Assembly (NCBI RefSeq): GCF_014639255.1
Contig: NZ_BMFV01000007.1
Coordinates: 1-64,000 of the forward strand
Direction of reading: 5' to 3'
DNA length: 64,000 nt
Source: Pullulanibacillus pueri
GTDB lineage: Bacteria > Bacillota > Bacilli > Bacillales > Sporolactobacillaceae
The translations under genes and the position numbers were made by a program. How positions within the stretch are numbered: position 1 is the first letter of the stretch; each line of letters begins with the position of its first letter. Of the stretch, positions 35,548 through 44,710 are shown piece after piece. The notes below the pieces were generated by a model. That model was not told the DNA's origin. It saw only the letters and a list, made by a program, of their open reading frames with translations, and searched no databases.

Positions 35548-36531
35548 ATGGAAAATGTATTTGATTACGAAGATATCCAATTGATTCCTGCGAAATGTGT
35601 GGTTAATAGCCGTTCAGAATGTGATACAAGGATTACCTTAGGAGGCAGAACCTTTAGATTACCTGTGGTCCCTGCAAATATGCAGACCATTATAGATGAA
35701 AAGATTGCTGTTTTCTTAGCAGAAAATGATTACTTTTATATTATGCATCGCTTTAAACCCGAGCAACGGCTTGCTTTTGTGAAAGACATGAAGGCCAGAG
35801 GGTTATTCGCATCGATCAGTGTTGGGGTTAAAGAAGAAGAATATAAATTCATCGAAGCACTCGCGAGTGAAGACCTTGTTCCTGAATTTATTACCATCGA
35901 TATCGCCCATGGTCATTCCAATGCTGTGATTGAAATGATTCAACATATTAAAAAACAACTTCCTCATAGTTTTGTCATTGCTGGAAATGTCGGAACGCCT
36001 GAAGCGGTTAGAGAATTAGAAAATGCTGGTGCTGATGCTACGAAAGTCGGGATTGGACCAGGAAAAGTATGTATTACCAAAATCAAAACGGGCTTCGGTA
36101 CTGGGGGCTGGCAATTGGCAGCCTTACGGTGGTGTGCCAAAGCAGCGAGTAAACCCATTATTGCTGACGGCGGCATCCGTACCCACGGAGATATCGCAAA
36201 GTCGATTAGATTTGGCGCGACAATGGTGATGATTGGTTCACTGTTTGCAGGTCATGAAGAATCTCCAGGGGAAACGATTGAAAAAGACGGAAAACTCCTT
36301 AAAGAATATTTTGGTTCGGCTTCTGAATTTCAAAAAGGCGAAAAGAAAAATGTTGAGGGAAAGAAAATGCTTGTTGAGCATAAGGGGTCTCTAGTGGACA
36401 CTTTGAAGGAAATGGAGCAAGACCTTCAATCTTCTATTTCCTATGCCGGGGGTAACAAGTTAGAAGCCATTCGTAATGTTGACTATGTCATTGTGAAAAA
36501 CTCTATCTTTAATGGCGATAAAGTTTTCTAA
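35548..36531 (+). CDS. guaC: GMP reductase
   Basis: A 327-residue TIM-barrel enzyme of the IMPDH/GMPR family that converts GMP to IMP with NADPH (purine salvage). It has the GMPR-type start [15 protein letters not shown], the active-site loop [17 protein letters not shown] with the catalytic Cys, and [21 protein letters not shown] for phosphate binding. There are no CBS domains and the length matches GuaC rather than GuaB. ATG 35548 has AGAGGTG 6 nt upstream; a GTG 9 nt earlier overlaps that site. Confidence 0.96.
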   Translation: MENVFDYEDIQLIPAKCVVNSRSECDTRITLGGRTFRLPVVPANMQTIIDEKIAVFLAENDYFYIMHRFKPEQRLAFVKDMKARGLFASISVGVKEEEYKFIEALASEDLVPEFITIDIAHGHSNAVIEMIQHIKKQLPHSFVIAGNVGTPEAVRELENAGADATKVGIGPGKVCITKIKTGFGTGGWQLAALRWCAKAASKPIIADGGIRTHGDIAKSIRFGATMVMIGSLFAGHEESPGETIEKDGKLLKEYFGSASEFQKGEKKNVEGKKMLVEHKGSLVDTLKEMEQDLQSSISYAGGNKLEAIRNVDYVIVKNSIFNGDKVF

Positions 36532-36576
36532 TACGAAGGACGTCTGAGACCTTCACACATTCGATGAAGACAAACC

Positions 36577-36622
36577 AAAAGGCAGAACTTCTCAAAGGTG
36601 ATCGAGAGGCTCTGCCCTTTCA
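36577..36622 (-). terminator. Hairpin between guaC and the PAS chemoreceptor gene
   Basis: An imperfect long stem (AAAGGCAGAACTTCTC with GAGAGGCTCTGCCCTTT). The reverse strand continues TTTTGGTTTGTCTTC, so it best serves the chemoreceptor gene, and it may also stop guaC. Confidence 0.6.
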
Positions 36623-36670
36623 AGTAAGGGATCCCGTAACGGTTTTCAATGCCTTGAACGCTCACCGTAT

Positions 36671-37531
36671 TTAGTGGGTAACTGTTAAATTTTCCGCTGT
36701 AGCCGCAATATGATTATAAGCTTCATTAAGTTCTTCTATAGATGTAGTATTACTCTCTATTTTACTCGTTATTTCTTTAACCTTTTCTATCATTGTAGCT
36801 ACTGAATATAAAATATTTTTCAGTTGATCAGAAATATTATCTGCCGCCTCTTCGCTCGTTTGTGCTAGGTTTTGAACTTCGTTAGCCACAACTGCAAAAC
36901 CACGTCCGTGTTCTCCAGCCCTTGCAGCTTCAATAGATGCATTCAACCCTAAAATTTTTGATCTGGCAGCAATTTCTTTTACAAAGGAGGCAATCGATTG
37001 TATTTGTTCAATATTCTTTTTAACTCCATCCGATTCCATATTAAGCGCCTCCATATTTTTGGCAATAGTAAGCGAAGCCTCATGAACTTCATTTGTACTG
37101 GCCGTCATTTCTTCCACGACAATTCTAAACTCACTTGCGCTTTGTTGTAATACCGTCTCTTGCTCGGTAATATCTGTGGCTATTTTGACGACAGCTTCAA
37201 CCGTTCCTTCTTCATTGAGGACCGGGGTGTACATTGCATCAAGCCAAAGAGAGCTTCCCGCTTTTGTGATCCGTTCAACCTTGTCGTGAAAAGCAACACC
37301 ATGACCTAGATTTATCCAGAAGTTTTTATAGTCTGGACTTGAAACGAACGCCTCTGGACATAACTGACGATGATGCATTCCTTCAAGCTCTTCACTTGAA
37401 TACCCTATTAATTGAGCAAAATTTTGATTCGCAAATAAAATAGTGCCATGAGGATCAAATGTTATGATGGCTAAAGATTGATTCACTGCTTTAAAAAAAA
37501 TCGACATTTTTGTCTGAAGTTCTGCGACCAT
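36671..37531 (-). CDS. Soluble PAS-domain methyl-accepting chemotaxis protein
   Basis: A 286-residue cytoplasmic chemoreceptor. A PAS domain (about 12-125: [27 protein letters not shown], ending ATDITEQE) is followed by an abbreviated MCP signalling domain (about 130-285) with the hairpin tip [22 protein letters not shown]. There is no membrane segment. It should sense redox, oxygen or a small ligand through PAS and signal to CheA. The signalling part is shorter than in transmembrane receptors, as in other soluble Bacillus receptors. GGGGA directly precedes the ATG. Confidence 0.88.
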   Translation of the reverse strand: MVAELQTKMSIFFKAVNQSLAIITFDPHGTILFANQNFAQLIGYSSEELEGMHHRQLCPEAFVSSPDYKNFWINLGHGVAFHDKVERITKAGSSLWLDAMYTPVLNEEGTVEAVVKIATDITEQETVLQQSASEFRIVVEEMTASTNEVHEASLTIAKNMEALNMESDGVKKNIEQIQSIASFVKEIAARSKILGLNASIEAARAGEHGRGFAVVANEVQNLAQTSEEAADNISDQLKNILYSVATMIEKVKEITSKIESNTTSIEELNEAYNHIAATAENLTVTH

Positions 37532-37797
37532 TTCCCCTTATCTCCCATCTACTTTTTTCTATCTATATATTGTATCGGTTATTGGTTCCTATTATTTAAC
37601 AACAAACTTGTGCTTTTGGAAGAAATACTGAATGAAATGTATTTGTTTAAAAATTTTAATCCTGATCCTCCCTCTCCCTTTTGAACAACATTCACTCCAC
37701 TTCAAGAAGTCACTCCATAATAAATCCCCCTTAATCTTATCTGAGTTACACTCAAGACGATCAAAGGGGATGTTTTGTGACATGATTTTCAATTCTT

Positions 37798-39522
37798 TTA
37801 TCTTCTTAAGTTCGTTTTAGCAAGCTCAACTAACTTGCTACCGTCCCCATTAAGGACAGCCTTTAACATCCACAGGGTGAAACCATGTGCTTGTTCGAAG
37901 TTAATCTTCGGTGGTAAAGACAGTTCTTGACGGTTCACTAAAACATCTAATAAAACCGGCCCGTTATGCTGGAAAGCTCGTTTAACAGCAACTTCAAGAT
38001 CAGCGGGATCTTGAACACGTATACCCTCGATACCCATAGCCTGTGCCACTGCAGCTAAATTCGGATTTTCAAGACCTGTTCCAGTTTCTAAATATCCTGC
38101 CGCTTTCATCTCGAGTTCCACAAAACTTAAAGCACTATTGTTAAAAACAACGATTTTTACTGGCAAACGGTACTGACGTAGCGTTAATAAATCCCCCATC
38201 AACATGGAGAGGCCACCATCACCTGCTAAAGCGATCACTTGCTTTCCCGGGCTTGCACATTGAGCGCCAATTGCTTGGGGCATGGCATTCGCCATCGTCC
38301 CATGATTAAAAGAGCCTAATAACCTTCTTTTTCCATTCATCTGCAGATACCGGGCAGCCCATAATGTCGGCGTGCCCACATCACAAGTAAACACTGCATT
38401 GTCATCCGCAAGATCACTGATCACTTTTGTAAGATACTGAGGATGGATAGGTCTACGCCCAGGTTTACCAATGGCCATCTCATCAAGACTTTTTCGAACC
38501 TTTTTATAGTGAGAGACATATTTGTCAAGATGGTGACTATCATGTTCTTCAGTGAGTAAAGGGAGTAAGGATTCAACAGTATCTTTGACGTCACCACACA
38601 GACCTAATGCAAGTGAAGCGCGTCTCCCAAGATGTTCAGGACGAATATCCACTTGTAGAACAGCGGCTTTCTTGGGGAAAAATTGTCGGTAAGGAAAATC
38701 AGTACCTAACATTAATAAAACATCACAATCCATCATGGCATGATAGCCAGAGGAATAACCAATGAGTCCTGTTAACCCGACTAAATAAGGATTGTCGTAC
38801 TCAAGATGCTCCTTCCCTCTCAAAGCGATAACCATTGGAGATTTTAGTTTGTCACAGAGCGCCATTAACTGGTGATGAGCCCCCGCACAACCTGCCCCGC
38901 ATAATAGGGTGATCTTTTTCCCTTTATTTAAGTATTCTGCTAGCTGTTGCAATTCTGTGTCAGACGGTCTGATTACCGGCTGCGTAACATGAGCGACTTG
39001 TTCAGGCACAGTTTCGTCATCAGGTAAGGCGGCGACATCCCCTGGAAGCACTAGAACAGAAACACCCTTTTTGGAAATAGCGTGCTGTAATGCAATAGTG
39101 ACCATTCGAGGCATTTGTTCTGGCCTCGTAACCACCTCACTAAAATGACTACAATCCCTAAAAAGCTCATCAGGTCGTGTCTGTTGAAAATACTCCCCGC
39201 CAATTTCGTTGCTAGGAATGTGAGCTGCAATAGCAAGCACTGGAATCCGGCTACGCTGGCAATCATAGAGTCCATTTATAAGATGCAGATTCCCTGGACC
39301 ACTGCTTCCTGCACATACTGCAATACTATCGCTTAAAAGTGAATCTGATCCTGCGGCAAACGCTGCAACTTCTTCGTGACGGACCCCGACCCATTCAATT
39401 TTCCCAGAACGTCTAATTGAATCTAAAACAGCATTTAGAGAATCCCCTACTATACCATAAATACGCTTTACACCTGCTTGTAATAATGAATCAATAAGTA
39501 AATCAGCAATGTTTTGCTTCAT
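37798..39522 (-). CDS. Pyruvate oxidase, thiamin-diphosphate dependent
   Basis: A 574-residue ThDP enzyme of the PoxB/YdaP type, which decarboxylates pyruvate to acetate and passes electrons to quinone via FAD. Three domains are visible: the N-terminal PYR domain (YGIVGDSLNAVLD, with the Glu of GVRHEEVAAFAA), a middle FAD-binding domain (about 190-335), and the PP domain (about 370-540) with the ThDP motif GDGGLSMLMGDLLTL...NN. The C-terminus is close to PoxB length, so membrane activation is possible. ATG 39522 has AAGGAGG upstream; a frame extends 22 codons earlier without a site. The symbol could be poxB or ydaP. Confidence 0.92.
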   Translation of the reverse strand: MKQNIADLLIDSLLQAGVKRIYGIVGDSLNAVLDSIRRSGKIEWVGVRHEEVAAFAAGSDSLLSDSIAVCAGSSGPGNLHLINGLYDCQRSRIPVLAIAAHIPSNEIGGEYFQQTRPDELFRDCSHFSEVVTRPEQMPRMVTIALQHAISKKGVSVLVLPGDVAALPDDETVPEQVAHVTQPVIRPSDTELQQLAEYLNKGKKITLLCGAGCAGAHHQLMALCDKLKSPMVIALRGKEHLEYDNPYLVGLTGLIGYSSGYHAMMDCDVLLMLGTDFPYRQFFPKKAAVLQVDIRPEHLGRRASLALGLCGDVKDTVESLLPLLTEEHDSHHLDKYVSHYKKVRKSLDEMAIGKPGRRPIHPQYLTKVISDLADDNAVFTCDVGTPTLWAARYLQMNGKRRLLGSFNHGTMANAMPQAIGAQCASPGKQVIALAGDGGLSMLMGDLLTLRQYRLPVKIVVFNNSALSFVELEMKAAGYLETGTGLENPNLAAVAQAMGIEGIRVQDPADLEVAVKRAFQHNGPVLLDVLVNRQELSLPPKINFEQAHGFTLWMLKAVLNGDGSKLVELAKTNLRR

Positions 39523-39781
39523 TTCTTCCTCCTTAGCCTGTAAGGTTTGGTTAACATGTCCTATTGTAAAAAACCTCCCCCGTAGCAATGGCCAGTTCTC
39601 ATCACTTCATACATTTACTCTACTCCTATATGCATTCCCTTTTTAAGTATAATTATCCACTACTTAACGTATACAAGGGAACTCTTGTCGCTGCGTATTT
39701 TAAAGAATATTTCCTGAAAAAGGCTACATACTATTCTCCATAAATACGTGCATTGCATTTAATGATAAGGAGAGACTCTCA

Positions 39782-40765
39782 ATGCCTAAAAAAATGCGAA
39801 TGAATGCCGCCGAACTTGGGGCCCTTTGGATGACCTATCACAAAAAGACCATGATACTCCGAATATTAGAATATTTCATAGAAACATCAGATCAACCCAA
39901 AGCTAAAAGTCTCATGGCAGGTTTGTGGGAAAAACTTGATAAAAAAGTCACTCAAATAAAAAAAATCATTGAGAATGATGGCGCAACAGTTCCTAGCGGT
40001 TTTGCAAAAGACGATGTTAATTTAAAAGCACCTAAACTCTTTGATCATGGCTTTGATATTATGTTTTGTCGGATATTAAAGGAAATCAGTATGGGGATGT
40101 ATGTTCTCCATTTGACAATAGCCTATCGTCAGGACATCATTGAACTTTACAGGGATCTTACAGAATTAACGCAAACATACTATCAACTCTTTACAGAATA
40201 CCTGTTAAAAGAAGATCTTCTTGCTCGACCACCGTTTACCATCATGCCGCATTCAACCGATACAATTAATGATCCCCATTATTTAAAAGGGACGAATCTC
40301 TTTGGAGATAAGAGACAATTAAATACTGTTGAATTCGGTTACCTTTACCACGGCATTGAGACAAACATAACGGGTATGCAATTAATGACTGGTTTTGCAC
40401 AATGCTGCAAAGATGAAAAGGTGAAAGATTATTTCATGAAGGGGATGGAACTCTCAAAGCACATCCTGAAGGGAACAACAAACCTGCTTCTTCAAGACAA
40501 CATCCAAGTCCCCGTAACACCTGGTGGGACCGTTACAAATTCGACGGAATCGCCTTTTTCTGAGAGACTGATGATGTTTTGTACATACTTGTTATGTGGG
40601 TTTAGCCTAGGAAGTCAATCTTTTGGAGCTGCTTTTAATTTGCGTAACGACTTGATTCTAAAACAAGGTCTATTCGGTAAAGATGTGTATGAATTCGCAA
40701 GAGAAGGCATTAAAATCATGGTATCAAAAGGGTGGTATCCAGAACCACCAAAAATGGATCTTTAA
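39782..40765 (+). CDS. DUF3231 protein (two-domain, spore-coat-like helical bundle)
   Basis: A 327-residue protein made of two related halves (about 1-165 and 170-327), each starting with a helix such as LGALWMTYHKKTMILRILEYF or LGYLYHGIETNITGMQLM and a PPKL/PFTIM-type turn. This is the DUF3231 family common in spore-forming Bacilli and remotely related to CotF-like bundles; the function is unknown. AAGGAGAG precedes the ATG. It is divergently placed from pyruvate oxidase and has no partner genes. Confidence 0.85.
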   Translation: MPKKMRMNAAELGALWMTYHKKTMILRILEYFIETSDQPKAKSLMAGLWEKLDKKVTQIKKIIENDGATVPSGFAKDDVNLKAPKLFDHGFDIMFCRILKEISMGMYVLHLTIAYRQDIIELYRDLTELTQTYYQLFTEYLLKEDLLARPPFTIMPHSTDTINDPHYLKGTNLFGDKRQLNTVEFGYLYHGIETNITGMQLMTGFAQCCKDEKVKDYFMKGMELSKHILKGTTNLLLQDNIQVPVTPGGTVTNSTESPFSERLMMFCTYLLCGFSLGSQSFGAAFNLRNDLILKQGLFGKDVYEFAREGIKIMVSKGWYPEPPKMDL

Positions 40766-40986
40766 TAGGGTTGGATAAAATAAGTCATCACACGTTTTAA
40801 CAAAAGTGTTACTCATTTTATTAAAAAATGATCCAAAAATTTATTTTAACCGCTTGGTGCATAATGGAGATTATTGGAACACCAGAGGGGTTGTGCAAAG
40901 CGACAGAGTATAAGCAAAGGCTTACATACTAAAATAAAATTACTATTTTATGCGTCGAGGCTCCTATCCTTTAAAAAAGTGATGTT

Positions 40987-41130
40987 TCATACAGTACTGC
41001 TTTCAAGCTTACTTCTTAGATTTCTGCTATCAATTTCTTCTTCCAGCATCTGAATAAAATCACTGTCTAGAGCCAAATCCAAAGCTGCAAAGTAAGCTTC
41101 GATCAGTTCGTTATCAGAAATCTTTAACAC
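40987..41130 (-). CDS. sda: Sda sporulation checkpoint inhibitor
   Basis: A 47-codon gene starting with GTG at 41130, AAGGAGG 8 nt upstream. The product begins MLKISDNELIEAYFAALDLA and continues SDFIQMLEEEIDSRNL, which aligns without gaps to B. subtilis Sda (LSDELLIESYFKAT...DFIELIENEIKRRSL). Sda is a small helical hairpin that binds the sporulation kinase KinA and blocks sporulation when replication is disturbed. In B. subtilis DnaA boxes lie in the promoter; I find no exact one here. The C-terminal tail differs from B. subtilis. Confidence 0.88.
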   Translation of the reverse strand: MLKISDNELIEAYFAALDLALDSDFIQMLEEEIDSRNLRSKLESSTV

Positions 41131-41406
41131 TGAATAAACCTCCTTAGCGATTTAATGGTTGTCGTTTCAAGGGTATCTTTTTCGCTTTGCTGTTTACAAA
41201 ACCAACAATAACGAAGTCACGATTAAACTCTGTTCTTATTCTAACAAAGAACGCTAACTATAAACAAATAATAATTTTTGAAAGTTAAATTTCAACCCAC
41301 AAACTGTCTTGAAATAAATAAATCTTCACACATTTTGTTTACCGATAGGCTTTATTGGGTATGCTATAGGTGTACAGCACAATAGGTAAGCTTATCAATA
41401 TTTGAA
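41131..41406. other. Divergent intergenic region between sda and the fbpB-like gene
   Basis: AT-rich, no frame seen. It must carry the sda promoter (reverse) and that of the fbpB-like gene (forward); neither is a clear consensus match. Confidence 0.35.
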
Positions 41407-41423
41407 TCAGGTGCAACACCTGA
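41407..41423 (+). promoter_or_regulatory. Palindrome upstream of the fbpB-like gene
   Basis: TCAGGTG-CAA-CACCTGA is a perfect 7+7 bp inverted repeat, 42 bp before the start codon. It does not resemble a Fur box (GATAATGATTATC type), so another regulator is likely. Confidence 0.45.
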
Positions 41424-41464
41424 CCTTTTAATAAGTGAAACAATACACATGTGAGGTGAACACG

Positions 41465-41593
41465 TTGAGAAAGAAAACATCATTTAAAGAACTCGTCGTT
41501 AAAAATCGAAGTGAAATTATTAACAACCAACAATTACTCGAAAAAATAGAAGAAAAAATTGACAAGAAACATAACCTAAAGCTTAGTCAATAA
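41465..41593 (+). CDS. FbpB-like small basic protein
   Basis: A 42-codon gene with a TTG start and GAGGTG 6 nt before it. The product opens MRKKTSFKELVVKNRSEIIN and continues LLEKIEEKIDKKHNLKL: strongly basic, one long helix. This is the Fur-regulated basic protein B pattern (SFxELVxxNrxEll...iEkrieeKH). In B. subtilis FbpB helps the FsrA small RNA in the iron-sparing response, while other members are not Fur-controlled. No Fur box is seen here. A terminator follows at 41628. Confidence 0.78.
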   Translation: MRKKTSFKELVVKNRSEIINNQQLLEKIEEKIDKKHNLKLSQ

Positions 41594-41627
41594 GATGATG
41601 AGCAGTGCGACTGTTCCTTAACAAACA

Positions 41628-41656
41628 GAGAGGTGTGAGAGTCCTCTCCTTTTATT
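41628..41656 (+). terminator. Terminator of the fbpB-like gene
   Basis: GAGAGG (41628-41633) pairs with CCTCTC (41643-41648), followed by CTTTTATT. Confidence 0.65.
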
Positions 41657-42100
41657 ACGCATCAAATTGGCTGTTAAATCCGCAACGTCTAGTAGCCAAG
41701 TTTCAAAACATGTATCTCATGGGTACATGTTTTTTAATTTTTGCCCCTTGCGCGCTATTGACATAGATCGCAACATTACTAGTCGTCGAATTTCCGCTCC
41801 AGGTGCTCGTTTTCTATATGCCTCAAGGAAACAAATATAGCTACTGTGTGTCAACGACACGGAGGATCGCACTACGCAGGAAGTGTTCTGAAACGGATCA
41901 TCGTATAAGCCCGCAACCACTCTTAAGCTTACAGTAATTATGCTTGGCTGTTGCCAGTGTCATTTACCAAACGAGCGAAGGAAAAAGCAAACTATTGCGG
42001 GAGCAAAGCTAGAGAATGCCTATGCTTTCTTCCAAACAACTCACAATATCTTTCACTTGTAATGAACGCCCGACCAGCGTAGAATTTAGCTGAATAACTT
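41657..42100. other. Intergenic region with a second terminator-like hairpin
   Basis: AAACATGTA (41706-41714) and TACATGTTT (41724-41732) form a perfect 9-bp stem followed by a T-run (41728-41737), a bidirectional terminator form. The remaining 350 bp hold no supported gene; a 67-codon reverse frame has no site and an unlikely product. Confidence 0.5.
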
Positions 42101-42119
42101 TTAGATTTGGAGGATTAGA

Positions 42120-42863
42120 ATGAAAATTGCTAAGGGTGTAGATACTATTGATTTAACGATGAATATGGGTGAGCATGCGATGCAAATTCATCCAACACTT
42201 GTTTGGGATGACCAGGATGTTGTTCTAATTGACACTGGGGTTCCAGGCCAACTTGCCGCCATCCAAGCAGAAATGAAGAAAGCTGGCGTTCCTTTTGAAA
42301 GACTCAACAAAATTATTATAACCCACCAAGACTTTGACCATATTGGGAGCTTACCAGAAATTTTAGCAGCTGCTGATCATCCGATTGAAGTCTATGCTCA
42401 TCGTGTTGATAAGCCTTACATAGAAGGAGACAAGCCGCTTATTAAATTCGATGCCGATCAAATGCTCAAACGATTTGAGTCTCTTCCTGAAGCTGAGCGA
42501 GAAAAAGCAACTAAACTTTTTGGCAAAGCCCCACAGGCACCGGTCAACACCACTCTTGAAGATAATGAGGAGCTTTCCTTTTGTGGAGGAATAACTGTTA
42601 TTTATACGCCTGGACACACACCCGGCCACATCAGCCTCTACCTCAATGAAAGCAAAACCCTAATCACAGGAGATGCTTTTGTTTCCAATGATGGGAAAAT
42701 GCTCGGTCCCAATGTCGCGGTTACACCCGATATGGCCGCTGCAGTAGACTCTCTGAAGAAGTTTCTTAACTTCGATATTGAACAAGTTGTCTGTTACCAC
42801 GGCGGTTTATGTAAAGAAAATGTTCGCGGTCAACTTGAAGAAATTGCCAATAAAACGTATTAA
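42120..42863 (+). CDS. MBL-fold metallo-hydrolase
   Basis: A 247-residue metallo-beta-lactamase-fold hydrolase. Metal motifs: THQDFDHIG (in place of HxHxDH, first His followed by Gln-Asp), GHTPGHISLYL, TGDAF and the late CYHGG. Two metals should still bind. Such proteins act as lactonases, thioesterases or glyoxalase II-like enzymes; the substrate is unknown. It has a GGAGG site 6 nt from the ATG. A second, related MBL gene lies at 49120, sharing the order TH.x.FDHIGSL..., PGHTPGHIS and TGDAF. Confidence 0.88.
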   Translation: MKIAKGVDTIDLTMNMGEHAMQIHPTLVWDDQDVVLIDTGVPGQLAAIQAEMKKAGVPFERLNKIIITHQDFDHIGSLPEILAAADHPIEVYAHRVDKPYIEGDKPLIKFDADQMLKRFESLPEAEREKATKLFGKAPQAPVNTTLEDNEELSFCGGITVIYTPGHTPGHISLYLNESKTLITGDAFVSNDGKMLGPNVAVTPDMAAAVDSLKKFLNFDIEQVVCYHGGLCKENVRGQLEEIANKTY

Positions 42864-42902
42864 TTTTGCACAAGGCGCTCCAAAAGGGGTGCCCTTTTCC
42901 TT

Positions 42903-43811
42903 TTACAGCAAGTTTTTTAAAGCTGATTCTAGCTGAGGATATTTAAAGACAAACCCTTGATCAAGAATCCGTTTAGGAATAACATGCATCCCCTCAAGAG
43001 CCACGCTAGGATCTGTACGCATCACAAGATAGGCTCCTAATTTTACAAACGGAGCTGGTGTAGGAGGAGCCCATCCTTTTTTCATGACTTTCCGCAAGGT
43101 TTGCATGAAGATCTTATTTGGCACTGGTTTAGGTGCTGTCATATTGTAAACGCCAATAAACGCTGAATCTTCAAGGCTTTGCATAAATAGTCTCATGAGG
43201 TCATCAAGGTGGACCCAACTTATATATTGCTTTCCTGAACCTATTGTTCCTCCAAGGTAAAAACGAGTGAGTTTTTTAAAGGGTTCTAAGGCACCACCCC
43301 CATCTCCTAGGACAATGCCAATTCTAAGCATCACTTGGCGGGTTTGTGGGAGATCCATACCAAAAAAGCTTGCTTCCCATTGTTTACAGACTTCCGCAGA
43401 AAATCCATTTCCATAAGGCGCGTCTTCATCACAGGGTATCTTAGTATCTCCGAAAATTGCGATCGAACCGGCCTGTACAAAAATTTCAGGGGGATTCTCG
43501 CAATTTAAAACGCATTCATGTAGGACATTTACGGAATCCACTCTAGAACGAATGATTTCACTTCTATTTTTTTCATTATAAAGGCAGTTAATACTCTTTC
43601 CTGTGAGATTGATTAAAGCGTAACTCCCATTTATAACGTCTATCCAGTGCCCTAAAGTTTGACCATCCCAATGGACATAGTGTATTCCCTTTTCAAAGCG
43701 CTCCATTCCCCGTGTTAAAACAACAACAGAATATCCCCCTTCTTTTAAGTATCGAGACAGTGACTGTCCTAAATATCCCGATCCCCCAGCAAGAACAACT
43801 GTTTTATCCAC
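42903..43811 (-). CDS. TIGR01777 family epimerase/oxidoreductase
   Basis: A 302-residue extended-SDR-like protein: the Rossmann start VVLAGGSGYLGQSLSRYL, YALINLTGKSI, IVLGDGGGALEPF, and a C-terminal DUF1731 part (PAPFVKLGAYLVMRTDPSVALEGMHVIPKRI). The family (YfhF/SulA-like) has no proven substrate; NAD(P)-dependent sugar-nucleotide chemistry is often suggested. The start is GTG at 43811 with AGGAGAGG. It ends 40 nt after the convergent MBL gene. Confidence 0.9.
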   Translation of the reverse strand: MDKTVVLAGGSGYLGQSLSRYLKEGGYSVVVLTRGMERFEKGIHYVHWDGQTLGHWIDVINGSYALINLTGKSINCLYNEKNRSEIIRSRVDSVNVLHECVLNCENPPEIFVQAGSIAIFGDTKIPCDEDAPYGNGFSAEVCKQWEASFFGMDLPQTRQVMLRIGIVLGDGGGALEPFKKLTRFYLGGTIGSGKQYISWVHLDDLMRLFMQSLEDSAFIGVYNMTAPKPVPNKIFMQTLRKVMKKGWAPPTPAPFVKLGAYLVMRTDPSVALEGMHVIPKRILDQGFVFKYPQLESALKNLL

Positions 43812-43890
43812 ATTAACCTCTCCTGAGTACAGAATAGTCCAACAAATATACCTTCTATCTATAATAATAGCATATCAGTTTATGCCCCAC

Positions 43891-44060
43891 CACTCATCCA
43901 CAGAGAAGTCGTGGATGAGTGTCAATAGGCTCTCCGATCTTGAATTGACTCACTACGTTGGAGTCATCACATCCGAGTGCCAAGCCCAAAGGTATACTCA
44001 CACCATCGTAAAGATACGGCAGGACTTTATGTGAGGACTATTTCTATTATGCGTGAGTTC
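43891..44060 (-). mobile_element. Possible IS200/IS605-type right-end relic
   Basis: CACTCATCCAC and GTGGATGAGTG (43891-43901 and 43911-43921) form a perfect 11-bp hairpin without a U-run. Read on the reverse strand, the preceding 130 bp (with CTCGGATGTGATGACTCC and GGAGAGCC) ends CATCCACGACTTC, resembling the structured 3' end of TnpB-bearing elements. No coding part remains. This is an impression only. Confidence 0.25.
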
Positions 44061-44144
44061 TGCGGACTTGGGGCAAGCATTCTGGCGTTAGCATTAACAC
44101 GTTTACTTTAGACACTATTATTTTTTCATAAGTTTAAGAAAGGC

Positions 44145-44297
44145 TTAGTTTCTACAAAATTTAGTGATGGTCTGTCTTTGCATGCATTCATTACAAAGAT
44201 TCGCATAAAACTCATGCTTTTCATGAATGACCTCACCACATTTTGAGCATTGTTTTGGCGGTAGGTTTTTAAAAAACGCCGTACTTTTTTGAATCAT
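44145..44297 (-). CDS. YhfH-family small zinc-ribbon protein
   Basis: A 50-residue protein opening MIQKSTAFFKNLPPKQCSKC and continuing GEVIHEKHEFYANLCNECM. The CxxC...CxxC pair should bind zinc. This matches the short YhfH family of Bacillus (FFRNLPxKQCxxCG...yxNxCnxC), whose function is unknown. The ATG at 44297 has GAGAGGTG 8 nt upstream. It is an isolated gene. Confidence 0.82.
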   Translation of the reverse strand: MIQKSTAFFKNLPPKQCSKCGEVIHEKHEFYANLCNECMQRQTITKFCRN

Positions 44298-44661
44298 AGC
44301 CACTCACCTCTCCCTTTATTTTGAGTCCTTTCGTTCCTCTCTCCTCAAACGTTCCCTAAAGACTGATTATTCAAATATTCTTCCCAAACTGAAATGAACC
44401 CTTAAAATCTCACCCCGACTGTATAATAACAGTTTATTTATATTTATAATATTATATAACAGAATGTCCAGAGTGTGAATCACTTTTTTAAATTCTTATA
44501 GTCTCACAGTAATTCAGAAATGCCTCTTGCATCAGTAATATCTGTATAGTAGCGGAGACTTCTTTCTTGATTCTGTTTTAAAAGTAAGCCTAGATTATTC
44601 TTTAGAGCGCCAAGCTTTTGAAGCTTTCTCTTTCATTTACGAAACAATAACGTCCGGAAAA
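44298..44661. other. Intergenic region without supported gene
   Basis: AT-rich. The reverse strand has an open frame of about 44 codons around 44500-44640 with a protein-like end (ERSLRYYTDITDARGISELL) but no start codon, so it is at most a decayed remnant. Confidence 0.3.
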
Positions 44662-44693
44662 ATAAAAAACACCCTAACCGTAGGGGTTAGGGC
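44662..44693 (-). terminator. Terminator of the DUF1906 gene
   Basis: CCCTAACC (44672-44679) pairs with GGTTAGGG (44685-44692); the reverse strand continues GTGTTTTTTATTTTT. Confidence 0.85.
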
Positions 44694-44710
44694 TTATCAG
44701 CACTCGCCAT

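Noticed and set aside
41717-41920. 67-codon reverse frame between the fbpB-like and MBL genes
   Set aside because: No ribosome site, a terminator hairpin lies within it, and the product has no protein-like pattern.
44500-44640. Protein-like reverse frame of about 44 codons
   Set aside because: No start codon and no ribosome site; could be a remnant or chance.
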